Part shown: positions 8,977 to 18,316 of the stretch, piece after piece
Numbering within the stretch: position 1 is the first letter of the stretch
Layout of the letters: each line of letters opens with the position of its first letter
From: Microbacterium proteolyticum
Lineage (GTDB): Bacteria; Actinomycetota; Actinomycetes; Actinomycetales; Microbacteriaceae
DNA length: 64,000 bases
Assembly (NCBI RefSeq): GCF_030818075.1
Contig: NZ_JAUSZZ010000001.1
Location: 1,550,001 to 1,614,000 of the forward strand
Reading direction: 5' to 3'
Translations under genes and position numbers: made by a program
Notes under the pieces: model-generated
Database searches by the model: none
Told to the model about the DNA's origin: nothing
The model's input: only the letters and a program-made list of their open reading frames with translations

Positions 8977-9921
8977 TCAGGCCTGCGCCGGCTGCGAAGC
9001 CTCCGAGAGCCGGGCGATGTCTTCCGGCGACAGCTCCAGCGACGCGCTGGCCAGCAGATCGGCCACCTGCTCGACGCGCGAGGCGCTCGCGATCGGCGCG
9101 GCGACCGTCGGCTGCGAGCGGAGCCACGCGAGCGCCGTCGTTGCGATCGAGACGCCGTGCGCGTCACCGACCTCTTCGAGGGCGTCGATGAGGGCCAGGC
9201 CCGCGGGGGTGGCGAGTTTCGCAGCGCCTTCGGCTCGCGGCGACCCGCTCGTGGCATCCGGCGAACGGTACTTCCCGGTCAAGAATCCGCTCGCGAGTGC
9301 GTAGTACGGCACGAGGGACATCTCGTACTCCTTCGCCACGGGCACGATGTCGCTCTCGACGTCGGTGCGGTGCACGAGGTTGTAGTGGGGCTGAACGGCC
9401 ACAGGGAGGTCGGCGCCCGAGGCCTGCGCCAGGGAGATCCACTCCCGGATGCGCGCAGCGGAGTAGTTCGAGACGGCCACGTACCGCACGAGACCGTCGC
9501 GCACGAGGTCGGCGAAAGCGGCGACCGTCTCCTCCAGCGGAGTGTCCGCGTCGTCGAAGTGGGCGTAGTACAGATCGATGGCGTCGACGCCGAGGCGCTC
9601 GAGCGAGGCCTCCGCCGCCGCGCGGACGTTGGTCGCGCCGAGTCCGCGGAAGTCGGGGTGCTGGCTGACCTTCGTCGCCACCACGAGGTTCTCGGGCCGC
9701 CGCGAGGCGAGCCATTCGCCGATCAGCGTCTCGCTCTCTCCGCCCGCGTTGCCGGGCGCCCACGCGCTGTACACGTCGGCGGTGTCGATGAAGTCGCCGC
9801 CGCCGTCGCGAAAGGCGTCCAGCACCGCGAACGAGGTGTCGCGGTCCGCCGTCCAGCCGAAGACGTTCCCGCCGAGCGCGAGGGGGAAGACGTCGAGGTC
9901 GCTGCGTCCGATGCGCGTCAT
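8977..9921 (-). CDS. Aldo/keto reductase
   Basis: This is a 314-residue NADPH-dependent oxidoreductase of the aldo/keto reductase fold. The catalytic tetrad is recognisable: Asp and Tyr in DFIDTADVYSAW, Lys in VVATKVSQH, His in LYYAHFDD. The C-terminal cofactor segment is also present (ASASRVEQVADLLAS). It most resembles the YhdN/YajO-like group acting on small carbonyls; the substrate is unknown. The ATG is preceded by AAAGGA. Confidence 0.93.
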   Translation of the reverse strand: MTRIGRSDLDVFPLALGGNVFGWTADRDTSFAVLDAFRDGGGDFIDTADVYSAWAPGNAGGESETLIGEWLASRRPENLVVATKVSQHPDFRGLGATNVRAAAEASLERLGVDAIDLYYAHFDDADTPLEETVAAFADLVRDGLVRYVAVSNYSAARIREWISLAQASGADLPVAVQPHYNLVHRTDVESDIVPVAKEYEMSLVPYYALASGFLTGKYRSPDATSGSPRAEGAAKLATPAGLALIDALEEVGDAHGVSIATTALAWLRSQPTVAAPIASASRVEQVADLLASASLELSPEDIARLSEASQPAQA

Positions 9922-9995
9922 GATGTCCTTTCGGAAGGGGTCGAGGCCCCTGGGACAACCACTGTCGCCGGCGGACATTCCCGCGACGCGCCGGG

Positions 9996-10130
9996 TCAGC
10001 TCCCGCCGGAGAGGATGCCGACGAGTCCGCTGATGAGCAGCCAGAGCCCGATGCCCGCGCCGGCGATCCAGATGACGACCGTGCCGGGCGGGAACTTCTT
10101 CTTCCCGCCGTCGCCACCGGATGCACTCAT
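9996..10130 (-). CDS. Mini single-pass membrane protein, 44 aa
   Basis: The protein has a basic glycine-rich head (MSASGGDGGKKKFPPG) and one ~24-residue hydrophobic helix ending in GGS. The ATG overlaps the stop of the upstream 64-residue membrane protein by four bases (ATGA), strong evidence that it is real and translationally coupled. No known family; it may partner the upstream membrane protein. Confidence 0.6.
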   Translation of the reverse strand: MSASGGDGGKKKFPPGTVVIWIAGAGIGLWLLISGLVGILSGGS

Positions 10131-10321
10131 GAGCGCACCATCATCACGATCGAGACGATCAACACGGCGAGACCTCCGACGACGGCGATGGCGCTGATGA
10201 TGGGGCCCCCGCCGGCGAGGAACGCCGTCACGCCGAGCGCGAGGAACAGGGCGGCCACCACGATGCCGATGACCTGGTAAACCCGGTACCGTCGCCCCTC
10301 GGTCGTCTTGTGTTCGCTCAC
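10127..10321 (-). CDS. Small two-helix membrane protein, 64 aa
   Basis: A polar N terminus (MSEHKTTEGRRYRVYQ) precedes two hydrophobic helices (about residues 17-36 and 39-61). No motif suggests a function. It is the first gene of a two-gene unit with the 44-residue membrane protein and is transcribed away from the DUF427 gene. Confidence 0.65.
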   Translation of the reverse strand: MSEHKTTEGRRYRVYQVIGIVVAALFLALGVTAFLAGGGPIISAIAVVGGLAVLIVSIVMMVRS

Positions 10322-10420
10322 GCTGCCCCCTTCCGCCCCAGGCTATCGAAAACCCGCGGGGGCCCTGCGCGGTTCCCCACAGACGACCCGCGGCCTCCGC
10401 CTCGGGCGTAGCGTAGGCGC

Positions 10421-10918
10421 ATGGCACGCCCGGTTCCCGATCCCGTCCGCCCCGGCCAGGAGTCCGTCTGGGATTATCCCCGTCCGCCACGGGTCGAGCG
10501 CGAGATGCGGCGTGTGCAGATCGACTTCGGCGGCACGCGCATCGTCGACACCGATGACGTCGTGCGGGTGCTCGAAACCAGCCATCCGCCTGTCTACTAC
10601 CTCCCGATCGCCGCGTTCGGCGACGCGCTGTCGCGGGGACAGGGGGCGTCGTTCTGCGAGTTCAAGGGCGCCGCGCGCTACTTCGACGTGCAGGGCGGCG
10701 GGGGTGCGGTCGCCGAGCGCGCCGCCTGGAACTATCCGAACCCGATGCCCGGGTACGAGGTGCTGCACGACCGGGTGGCCGTCTACGCCGGACCGATGGA
10801 TGCCGTGATCCTCGGCGGCGAGACCGTGCAGCCTCAACCCGGCGGCTTCTACGGCGGCTGGGTGACGAGCGACCTGGCGGGCCCCTTCAAGGGCGTTCCC
10901 GGCTCGATGGGGTGGTGA
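10421..10918 (+). CDS. DUF427 domain protein, 165 aa
   Basis: DUF427 proteins are small beta-rich proteins of unknown activity. The hallmark stretches RIVDTDDVVRVLETSHPPVYYLP and AAWNYPNPMPGY are present (here the typical W-x-Y-P segment). TAGCGT lies six bases before the ATG, suggesting a leaderless mRNA. The last 19 codons are part of a 53-base tandem duplication that continues beyond the stop. Confidence 0.88.
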   Translation: MARPVPDPVRPGQESVWDYPRPPRVEREMRRVQIDFGGTRIVDTDDVVRVLETSHPPVYYLPIAAFGDALSRGQGASFCEFKGAARYFDVQGGGGAVAERAAWNYPNPMPGYEVLHDRVAVYAGPMDAVILGGETVQPQPGGFYGGWVTSDLAGPFKGVPGSMGW

Positions 10919-10966
10919 CGAGCGACCTGGCGGGGCCCTTCGAGGGCGTTCCCGGCTCGATGGGGT
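10861..10966. repeat. 53-bp tandem duplication over the DUF427 3' end
   Basis: Two copies (10861-10913 and 10914-10966) begin GGTGACGAGCGACCTGGCGGG and end CGATGGGGT, differing at two positions. The period is not a multiple of three, and the gene's stop codon is created at the junction. Confidence 0.9.
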
Positions 10967-10980
10967 GGTGAGGGAGCGGC

Positions 10981-13038
10981 TCAGTCCTCGAACGCCTCGG
11001 GGACGGCGGCGTGCAGGTCGGCGAGCCAGACCCGCGCGTTGCCGTCGGAGGGGGCGCGCCAGTCGCCTCGGGGCGAGAGCGAGCCGGCGGGCGACACCTT
11101 CGGGCCGTTGGGGATGGCGGTGCGCTTGAACTGCGCGAATCCGAAGAAGCGCTGCAGGAACACCTCGAGCCACTTCGCGACCGTCCGCAGGTCGTACGCC
11201 GGGCGTTCCCCCTCGGGATAGCCCGCAGGCCAGGTTCCGGCATCCGGATCCGACCAGGCGTGCGCGGCCAGGAACGCGATCTTGGAGGGTCGGAAGCCGA
11301 AGCGGAGCACGTGGTACAGCGTGAAGTCGTGCAGGTTGTAGGGGCCGATGCGGTCCTCGGTGGACTGCATGCGTCCGTCCTGACCCGCCGGGACGAGCTC
11401 GGGGCTGATCTCCGTGTCGAGCACCGCCTGCAGCACCTCGACGGTGTCGGCGCTGAGTTCGCCCGACGAGATCACCCAGCGGATGACGTGCTGGATGAGG
11501 GTCTTCGGGATGCCCGGATTGACGGAGTAGTGGCTCATCTGGTCGCCCACGCCGTACGTGGACCAGCCGAGCGCGATCTCCGACAGGTCGCCCGTGCCGA
11601 CGACGATGCCGCCGTTCTGGTTGGCGAGGCGGAAGAGGTAGTCGGTGCGAAGGCCCGCCTGCACGTTCTCGAACGTGACGTCGTGCACCGGCTCGCCCGC
11701 GGCGAAGGGATGCCCCATGCGGGAGAGCATCTCGGATGCCGCCGGGCGGATGTCGATCTCCTCGATCGAGGCCCCGACGGCCGTCGCCAGGGCGATCGCG
11801 TTGCGCTTCGTCTTCTCGCTCGTGGCGAAGCCCGGAAGCGTGTAGGTCAGGATGTCGCTGCGGGGGCGCCCCATGCGGTCCATGGCCCGGGCGATCACGA
11901 GGAGCGCGTGGGTGGAGTCGAGACCGCCGCTGACGCCGAGGACGGGCCGCGGGTTTCCGATGGCCTGCAGCCGCTGCACGAGACCCGACACCTGGATGTT
12001 GAACGCCTCGTAGCAGTCCTGCGCGAGGCGGGCGGGGTCGTCGGGCACGAAGGGGAAGCGGTCCAGAGCCCGACGCAGACCGATGTCGGCCGCGGGAGGG
12101 GCCAGCTCGAACGACACCGTGCGGAAGGCGGGCGCCGTCGTCCGCCGGTTGTCGTCGAAGGTGCCCTGGCGGATGCGGTCCTGCCGGAGGCGGTCGAGGT
12201 CGACGTCGGCGACGCTGCGACGCGGGCCGTCGGGGAACCGCTCGGTCGTGGCGAGCAGCTGCCCGCCCTCGTAGATCATCGTCTGGCCGTCCCACGAGAC
12301 GTCGTTCGTGGACTCGCCCTGACCGGCGGCGGCGTACACGTAGGCAGCGAGGCATCGCAGCGACTGCGACTGCGACAGCAGATTTCGGTCGTCGGCGCGC
12401 CCGATCGTGATGGGGCTTCCCGACAGATTGGCCAGCACGGTCGCGCCGGCCAGCGCGGCGCCGGAGGACGGCGGGATCGGCACCCAGACGTCTTCGCACA
12501 CCTCGGCGTGCAGGGTCAGCCCGGGCACGTCGACGGCGTCGAACAGCAGATCCGGCCCGAAGGGCGCCGTCTCACCTGCGACGGCGATGACCTGGCCGGA
12601 CTGATCGTCGCCGCGGGCGTACCAGCGGTGTTCGTAGAACTCGCGGTAGGTGGGGAGGTAGGCCTTCGGAGCCACACCGAGCACCCGACCGCGGTGGATG
12701 ACGACCGCGCAGTTGAACAGACGGTTCCCGTGACGCAGCGGCGCTCCCACCAGCAGCACGGGGAGGAGGTCCGCGGATGCCGCGACCAGGCTCTCCAGCG
12801 CCGCCTCGACGGCATCCAGCAGCGGATCCTGCATCACCAGGTCGTCGATCGCGTAGCCGGTGAGGCAGAGCTCGGGGAACACCGCGACGGCGACGCCCTC
12901 CGCGTCGCACGCCCGCGCGGACTCGAGGACGGCGGCGGCGTTGGAGGCGGGGTCGGCGATGGCGACGGGGATCGTGCAGGCGGCCACACGCGCGAACCCG
13001 TGCCGATAGACGCTCTCGAACGGCAGGTCGGTGATCAC
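10981..13038 (-). CDS. nadE: Glutamine-dependent NAD(+) synthetase
   Basis: NadE amidates nicotinic acid adenine dinucleotide to NAD+ using ATP and glutamine-derived ammonia. The 685-residue protein has the two-domain form. The N-terminal nitrilase-type glutaminase shows its Glu in VFPELCLTGY, Lys in APKAYLPTY and Cys in HAEVCEDVW. The C-terminal synthetase has the PP-loop GVSGGLDSTHALL. The start is the GTG at 13038 (VITDLPFESVYRHGF), which has GGGAGG immediately before it. Length and motifs are complete. It is divergent from the nuclease-helicase gene. Confidence 0.96.
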   Translation of the reverse strand: MITDLPFESVYRHGFARVAACTIPVAIADPASNAAAVLESARACDAEGVAVAVFPELCLTGYAIDDLVMQDPLLDAVEAALESLVAASADLLPVLLVGAPLRHGNRLFNCAVVIHRGRVLGVAPKAYLPTYREFYEHRWYARGDDQSGQVIAVAGETAPFGPDLLFDAVDVPGLTLHAEVCEDVWVPIPPSSGAALAGATVLANLSGSPITIGRADDRNLLSQSQSLRCLAAYVYAAAGQGESTNDVSWDGQTMIYEGGQLLATTERFPDGPRRSVADVDLDRLRQDRIRQGTFDDNRRTTAPAFRTVSFELAPPAADIGLRRALDRFPFVPDDPARLAQDCYEAFNIQVSGLVQRLQAIGNPRPVLGVSGGLDSTHALLVIARAMDRMGRPRSDILTYTLPGFATSEKTKRNAIALATAVGASIEEIDIRPAASEMLSRMGHPFAAGEPVHDVTFENVQAGLRTDYLFRLANQNGGIVVGTGDLSEIALGWSTYGVGDQMSHYSVNPGIPKTLIQHVIRWVISSGELSADTVEVLQAVLDTEISPELVPAGQDGRMQSTEDRIGPYNLHDFTLYHVLRFGFRPSKIAFLAAHAWSDPDAGTWPAGYPEGERPAYDLRTVAKWLEVFLQRFFGFAQFKRTAIPNGPKVSPAGSLSPRGDWRAPSDGNARVWLADLHAAVPEAFED

Positions 13039-13145
13039 CCTCCCAGTCTGGCAGGCGCCCGGCGGCACCTCGGCGGCCGGATCGCGCGAACGCACCCTGT
13101 GGACGCACACCGGGCGATGTCGGGGGTCGCGGTTAGCGTGGGGGT

Positions 13146-16100
13146 ATGCGGTACATCGAGCACGACGCGCGAATCGTCTGGAGCGCCAGCGACCTGAAGG
13201 CCGCGGCCGAGTGCGAGTTCGCGTGGCTGCGCGCCATCGACGCCAAGCTGGGCCGCATCGCCGCCGTGGACGACCCCGAAGACGCCACCCTCGAACGCGC
13301 CGCCCGTCTGGGCACCGCCCACGAGGTGCGCGTGCTCGACGCGTACCGCGCGCGCTTCGGCGCGGCGGTGCGCGAGATCCCCGCGGCTCGCTCCTCCGAC
13401 GCCGAGGCCCTCGCCGAGGCCGTGCACCTCACCGATCGCGCTCTCGCCGACCCGTCGGCCGAGGTCGTCTATCAGGCGGCGTTCGCCACCGACGAGTTCG
13501 TCGGCTTCGCCGACTTCCTGGTGCGCGAGCCCGAAGCGCGTGCCGACGGCTCGCGGCCGTGGGTCGTGCAAGACACGAAACTCGCGCGGCGGGCCCGCGT
13601 CACGGCCCTCATGCAGCTCGCCGCCTATGTCGACCAGCTCGATCGTCTGGGTGTGTCGCGCTCCGACGAGGTCCAGCTGCTCCTCGGCGACGGCTCCACG
13701 AGCACCCACCGCGTCGACGACCTGCTGCCCGTCTTCGGCCTGCGGCGCGAGCGTCTGCGCGCCCTGATCGCCGACCGCGGGGTCGGCCTGGGCGCCGCCG
13801 GAGCAGCGATCGACTGGGGCGACGCACGCGGCGATCTGGGAGTGGTCGCCTGCGGTCGATGCGCGACCTGCGAGCTCGAGGTCATCGCCCACCGCGATCT
13901 CCTGCTCGTCGCCGGCATGCGTCCGGTGCAGCGCGACCGGCTGCGAGCGGCGGGCATCTCGACGATCGACGCGCTCGCCGCGGCGGACGAGGCGCCCGCA
14001 TCGATGAGCGCCGACACGTTCGCGTCGCTGCGGACGCAGGCGCGTATGCAGCTCCTGAGCCCCGCGGGCATCCCCTCCGACGACGCACCGGCGCACGCGG
14101 CACCCACGTTCGAGGTCGTGGCACCGAAGTCCCTCGGGGTGCTGCCGCGCCCCGACCACGGCGACCTGTTCTTCGATTTCGAGGGCGACCCCCTCTACAC
14201 CGAGGGCGTCGGAGAGCACTGGGGCATCGACTACCTCTTCGGCTGGGTCGACTCCCGCGAGACCTACGGTGCGCTGTGGGCGCACTCGTTCGACGAAGAA
14301 CGTGCCGCGCTGGAACGGTTCCTCGACATGGTGGCGTTGCGACGTCAGCAGTACCCGGGCATGCACATCTACCACTACGCCCCCTACGAGCCGACGCATC
14401 TGCTCACGATGGCGGCGCGCTACGGCGTGCGCGAGGCCGACGTCGACCGGCTGCTGCGCGACGGCGTCTTCGTCGACCTCTATCCGGTCGTGCGGCGTGC
14501 GCTGCGGGTGGGGTCGCGCTCCTACTCCATCAAGAAGCTCGAGCCGCTCTACATGGGCGACGAGGTGCGCACGAGCGACGTGCAGCGCGGTGACGACTCG
14601 ATCGTGAAGTACGTCGAGGCGCGCACTCTCGCGGCCGACGGCGACACCGAGGCGGCGCAGGCCGTGCTCGCCGACCTGGCCGACTACAACCGGTACGACT
14701 GCGTCTCGACCCGCCGCCTCCGCGACTGGCTCGTCGACCGCGCGCGCGAGTCGGGCGCCGTGCCCGCCCGCGGCGCCGAGCCCGACGAGCAGGCGTACGA
14801 GCCCTCGCCGCGGGCGACCGCGCTGCAGCGCTGGGCCGCCGATGCCGCCGAGCCCGACGCGACGGCCCTGCGTCTCGCCGCCGCCGCGATCGACTACTAC
14901 CCGCGCGAAGAGAAGAGCTACTGGGCGACGCACTTCCTCCGTCTGCGGGAGCCCGTGTCGGTGTGGGAGGAGACGCGCGACGTGGTCGTCGTCGACGCGG
15001 CGCGGTCGCGGGTCGTGACCGACTGGCACATCGCGGAGTCGGGTCGGGGTTCCGAGCGCCGCCTGGTCGAGTTGCGCGGCGAGCTCGCGCCCGGCACGCG
15101 ACTGACTCCGGATGCCGAGCCCTTCGCGGTCTACGACCTCCCCGCTCCCTTCCCGCTCGACACCCGTCCCCGCTGGATTCACGGCGCGCGGCGCGTGAGC
15201 GTCCGCGAGGTGCTGGACGACGGCGCGATCGTCGAGGAGATCGCGGCCGACGGCGTGACCTGGGACGAACTGCCGCTGGCCCTCACGCCGCCGGCGCCGC
15301 CGCGCGCGGGCAATCAGCAGAAGGCCATCGACGCGTGGGCTGATTCCGTGTTGGCGGCCGCGCCGGCCATCCCGCAGGGACCCGCTGCCGACATCCTGCG
15401 CCGCGTGCCCCCGCGGACGCGCTCTGGGGCGCTCGTCCCCGTGTCCGCGGTCGTGGATGCCGGAGCGCACGCGGGGGCGCTCGTCCCCGTGTCCGCGGTC
15501 GTGGATGCCGGAGCGCACGCGGGAACGCTCGTCCCGGTGTCCGCGACCGGGGGTGCCGGTGTGCACGCGGAGACGTCCGTCGCCGTCTCCGCCCTCGTCG
15601 GCGCCGGTGCGCCGGTTCGCGCGGCGTCCGCTGCGTCGGCACCGGTCGCCTCCGCGGCCGACTCGGGTGTCGACGAGGTGACGGCGATCGCTCGGAGCGT
15701 CGCCGACCTCGACCACAGCTATCTCGCTGTCCAGGGCCCCCCGGGAACGGGCAAGACCTACGTCGGCTCGCACGTCATCGCCCGGTTGGTCGCCGAACGC
15801 GGCTACCGCATCGGGGTCGTCGCGCAGTCGCACGCGACGATCGAGCACATGCTCGATCAGGTCATCGCGGCGGGGGTCCCGGCATCCCGGGTCGGCAAGG
15901 CCCCGAAAGATCCGAGTGCACCCCACGCGTTCACCGTTCTGCCGAAGAACGGCGTCGCGGCGTTCACGGCCGAGAACGCCGCGCACGGATTCGTCCTGGG
16001 CGGCACGGCTTGGGACTTCAGCCACGAGGCCCGTGTCCCCCGGGGGAGCCTGGATCTGCTCGTCATCGACGAGGCCGGCCAGTTCTCTCTCGCCTCCACG

Positions 16101-16889
16101 ATCGCGGTCTCGCTCGCGGCGCAGCGCCTGCTGCTGCTCGGCGACCCCCAGCAGTTGCCGCAGGTGAGCCAGGGCACGCACCCCGAGCCGGTCGACACGT
16201 CGGCGCTCGGGTGGATCATCGACGGCGCTGAGGTCATCCCGGCCGACCTCGGATACTTCCTGGCGCGCACGCGACGGATGCACCCCGCCGTCGCCGGTCC
16301 CGTGTCGGCCCTGTCGTATGAGGGGCGCTTGGCGGCCCACCCGTCGACCGCTCTGCGGCTCCTCGAGGGCGTGGAGCCCGGCGTGCACGTCGTACCGGTG
16401 CGCCACCACGGCAACTCCACCTGTTCCGTCGAGGAGGCGGCCGAGGTCGCGCGCTTGGTCGCCGGGCTCGTGGGTCGGGCATGGACCGGTGCCGAGGGCG
16501 GTGCGGGCGACAGCGCGACGATGCAGGAGCCCCGCGCACTCCGGCCGGACGACATCATCGTGATCACGCCGTACAACGCGCAGCAGGTGGCGGTGGAAGA
16601 AGCGCTCGCCGCCGCCGGTTTCGCCGATGTACCGGTCGGCACGGTCGACCGGTTCCAGGGCAAGGAGGCCGTGGTCGCCATCCTGACCCTCGCCGCCTCG
16701 TCGGGTCGTGACGCACCCCGGGGCCTGGAGTTCCTCCTCCTGCGCAACCGCATCAACGTCGCGATCTCGCGCGCCATGCAGGCGGCCTACGTCGTGTATT
16801 CGCCGGCGCTGCTCGACGATCTTCCGCGCACGCCGGAGGGAGTCGCGCGTCTCAGCGGGTTCGCCTGTCTGGTCGGCGCGGGCGGCTGA
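13146..16889 (+). CDS. TM0106-type RecB-like nuclease fused to a superfamily 1 DNA helicase
   Basis: This 1247-residue protein has two parts. The N-terminal ~740 residues match the TM0106 RecB-like nuclease family, with the RNase H-like segment LFFDFEGDPLY and the cysteine pair CGRCATCE. The C-terminal part is a Dna2/UvrD-like helicase: Walker A VQGPPGTGKTYVGSH, Walker B LLVIDEAGQFSLAS, GDPQQLPQVSQG, and the motif V/VI region VDRFQGKEAVV and RNRINVAISRA. The joining linker contains in-frame 16-residue repeats. The family presumably processes nucleic acid ends, but its job is not established. A TAGCGT hexamer six bases before the ATG suggests leaderless expression. Confidence 0.9.
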   Translation: MRYIEHDARIVWSASDLKAAAECEFAWLRAIDAKLGRIAAVDDPEDATLERAARLGTAHEVRVLDAYRARFGAAVREIPAARSSDAEALAEAVHLTDRALADPSAEVVYQAAFATDEFVGFADFLVREPEARADGSRPWVVQDTKLARRARVTALMQLAAYVDQLDRLGVSRSDEVQLLLGDGSTSTHRVDDLLPVFGLRRERLRALIADRGVGLGAAGAAIDWGDARGDLGVVACGRCATCELEVIAHRDLLLVAGMRPVQRDRLRAAGISTIDALAAADEAPASMSADTFASLRTQARMQLLSPAGIPSDDAPAHAAPTFEVVAPKSLGVLPRPDHGDLFFDFEGDPLYTEGVGEHWGIDYLFGWVDSRETYGALWAHSFDEERAALERFLDMVALRRQQYPGMHIYHYAPYEPTHLLTMAARYGVREADVDRLLRDGVFVDLYPVVRRALRVGSRSYSIKKLEPLYMGDEVRTSDVQRGDDSIVKYVEARTLAADGDTEAAQAVLADLADYNRYDCVSTRRLRDWLVDRARESGAVPARGAEPDEQAYEPSPRATALQRWAADAAEPDATALRLAAAAIDYYPREEKSYWATHFLRLREPVSVWEETRDVVVVDAARSRVVTDWHIAESGRGSERRLVELRGELAPGTRLTPDAEPFAVYDLPAPFPLDTRPRWIHGARRVSVREVLDDGAIVEEIAADGVTWDELPLALTPPAPPRAGNQQKAIDAWADSVLAAAPAIPQGPAADILRRVPPRTRSGALVPVSAVVDAGAHAGALVPVSAVVDAGAHAGTLVPVSATGGAGVHAETSVAVSALVGAGAPVRAASAASAPVASAADSGVDEVTAIARSVADLDHSYLAVQGPPGTGKTYVGSHVIARLVAERGYRIGVVAQSHATIEHMLDQVIAAGVPASRVGKAPKDPSAPHAFTVLPKNGVAAFTAENAAHGFVLGGTAWDFSHEARVPRGSLDLLVIDEAGQFSLASTIAVSLAAQRLLLLGDPQQLPQVSQGTHPEPVDTSALGWIIDGAEVIPADLGYFLARTRRMHPAVAGPVSALSYEGRLAAHPSTALRLLEGVEPGVHVVPVRHHGNSTCSVEEAAEVARLVAGLVGRAWTGAEGGAGDSATMQEPRALRPDDIIVITPYNAQQVAVEEALAAAGFADVPVGTVDRFQGKEAVVAILTLAASSGRDAPRGLEFLLLRNRINVAISRAMQAAYVVYSPALLDDLPRTPEGVARLSGFACLVGAGG
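15426..15617 (+). repeat. In-frame 48-bp repeats in the helicase linker
   Basis: Four head-to-tail 48-base units encode 16-residue repeats of the form GALVPVSAVVDAGAHA. The first two are identical, the third is diverged and the fourth strongly so. They lie between the nuclease and helicase domains, where length changes should be tolerated. Confidence 0.9.
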
Positions 16890-16930
16890 CCGTCACACCC
16901 GGGCGCTTCCGTGACGCGGGGCACCGTCGA

Positions 16931-17125
16931 GTCGTGCCGGAAAGACGGCGTCGCCGGGGTCGGGCGTGATGCTGCTCTCCGGTCGTGCCGGAGAGGCGAG
17001 CGCGGACGTCGCCGGGGCGGGGCGTGGTCCCGCTCTCGGGTCGTGCCGGAAAGACGGCGTCGTCGGGGTCCGGCGCGATGCCGCTCTCGGGTCGTGCCGG
17101 AGAGGCGGCCGCCGACGTCGCCCTG
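16931..17125. repeat. Intergenic alternating 51/58-bp tandem repeat
   Basis: Units beginning GTCGTGCCGGA start at 16931, 16982, 17040 and 17091. Lengths alternate 51, 58, 51, so the true period is 109 bases. The array fills the space between two convergent genes (helicase and upp). Confidence 0.85.
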
Positions 17126-17144
17126 ACCCGGTACGGATCGCCCC

Positions 17145-17777
17145 TCAGGCGGTGCCGTACAGGCGGTCGCCGGCGTCGCCGAGTCCGGGCACGATGTAGC
17201 CCTTCTCGTTGAGGCGCTCGTCGACGGCGCCCAGCACGAGGGTCACATCGTGGCCTTCGACCTGCTTCTCGATCGCCGCCACGCCCTCGGGGGCGCCGAG
17301 GAGGCAGATCGCCGTGACGTCCTGCGCGCCGCGGGCGAACAGGAAGTTGATGGCCGCGCCGAGCGATCCGCCCGTGGCGAGCATCGGGTCGAGCACGAAG
17401 CACTGACGGTCGCTGAGGTCGTCGGGCAGGCGCTCGGCGTAGGTCGTGGGCTCGAACGTCTCCTCGTCGCGCACCATGCCGAGGAAGCCGACCTCGGCTG
17501 TGGGGAGGAGTTTGACCATGCCCTCGAGCATGCCGAGACCGGCGCGCAGAATGGGCACGACGATCGGACGCGGCTCGCTGATCTTCACGCCCGTCGTGGA
17601 GGTGACGGGGGTCTGGATCTCGAGGGGCTCGACGCGCACGTTGCGGGTCGCCTCGTACGCGAGGAGCGTCACGAGCTCTTCGGTGAGCTGGCGGAAGACC
17701 GGAGACGACGTCTGCACGTCGCGCAGCACCGTGAGCTTGTGGGTGATCAGGGGGTGGTCGGCGACGTGGACACGCAT
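17145..17777 (-). CDS. upp: Uracil phosphoribosyltransferase
   Basis: Upp salvages uracil to UMP with PRPP. The 210-residue protein has the family N terminus ([16 protein letters not shown]), the PRPP-binding loop [13 protein letters not shown], and the uracil-binding C-terminal [10 protein letters not shown]. Length is typical. The ATG is preceded by TAGCCT at seven bases, consistent with a leaderless transcript. It is divergent from tadA. Confidence 0.97.
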   Translation of the reverse strand: MRVHVADHPLITHKLTVLRDVQTSSPVFRQLTEELVTLLAYEATRNVRVEPLEIQTPVTSTTGVKISEPRPIVVPILRAGLGMLEGMVKLLPTAEVGFLGMVRDEETFEPTTYAERLPDDLSDRQCFVLDPMLATGGSLGAAINFLFARGAQDVTAICLLGAPEGVAAIEKQVEGHDVTLVLGAVDERLNEKGYIVPGLGDAGDRLYGTA

Positions 17778-17833
17778 AGGCTCAAGGCTAACCGTTTCCC
17801 CCGCCCGACCCCGTCCTGAATTCTCGGAGCCCC

Positions 17834-18316
17834 GTGACGCCCACCGCCCACGATCTGGCCGCTCTCCGCCGGGCGTTCGAGCTGGCCGCGGAGGCGGCGG
17901 ACGACGCGGACGTCCCCGTGGGGGCCGTGGTGGTGGCCGCCGACGGGTCGATCCTGGGCGAGGGGCGCAACCTGCGCGAGGCCACGCACGACCCCACGGC
18001 GCACGCCGAGATCGTGGCGCTGCGTCAAGCGGCATCCCGGATCGGTTCCTGGCACCTCGCCGACTGCACGCTCGTCGTCACGCTCGAGCCGTGCGTGATG
18101 TGCGCCGGCGCGATCCTGCAGGCCCGCGTCCCCCGCGTCGTCTTCGGGTCGTGGGATGCCAAGGCGGGCGCCGCCGGGTCCGTGTACGACGTGCTGCGCG
18201 ACCGACGCCTGCCGCACCGCGTCGAGGTGATCGGCGGCGTGGAGGAGCAGCGGGCCGCCGCGCAACTGCAGGCGTTCTTCCGAGACCGCCGGCCCGCCCG
18301 GGCGGACGGCTCCTAG
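17834..18316 (+). CDS. tadA: tRNA-specific adenosine deaminase TadA
   Basis: TadA converts A34 to inosine in tRNA-Arg. The 160-residue cytidine-deaminase-fold protein has the zinc and catalytic motifs HAEIVAL and PCVMCAGA, with the TadA-type context TLEPCVMC. The GTG start at 17834 gives the normal length. Its 3' end overlaps the convergent LLM oxidoreductase gene by four bases. Confidence 0.93.
   Translation: MTPTAHDLAALRRAFELAAEAADDADVPVGAVVVAADGSILGEGRNLREATHDPTAHAEIVALRQAASRIGSWHLADCTLVVTLEPCVMCAGAILQARVPRVVFGSWDAKAGAAGSVYDVLRDRRLPHRVEVIGGVEEQRAAAQLQAFFRDRRPARADGS

Noticed and set aside
13035..16409. A minus-strand frame of 1124 codons opposite the nuclease-helicase
   Set aside because: It mirrors a well-supported gene and has the His/Arg/Gly-rich make-up of antisense frames in high-GC DNA; no motif is present.
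16931..17125. CRISPR array
   Set aside because: Units are contiguous and alternate in length without unique spacers; no cas gene is in the window.
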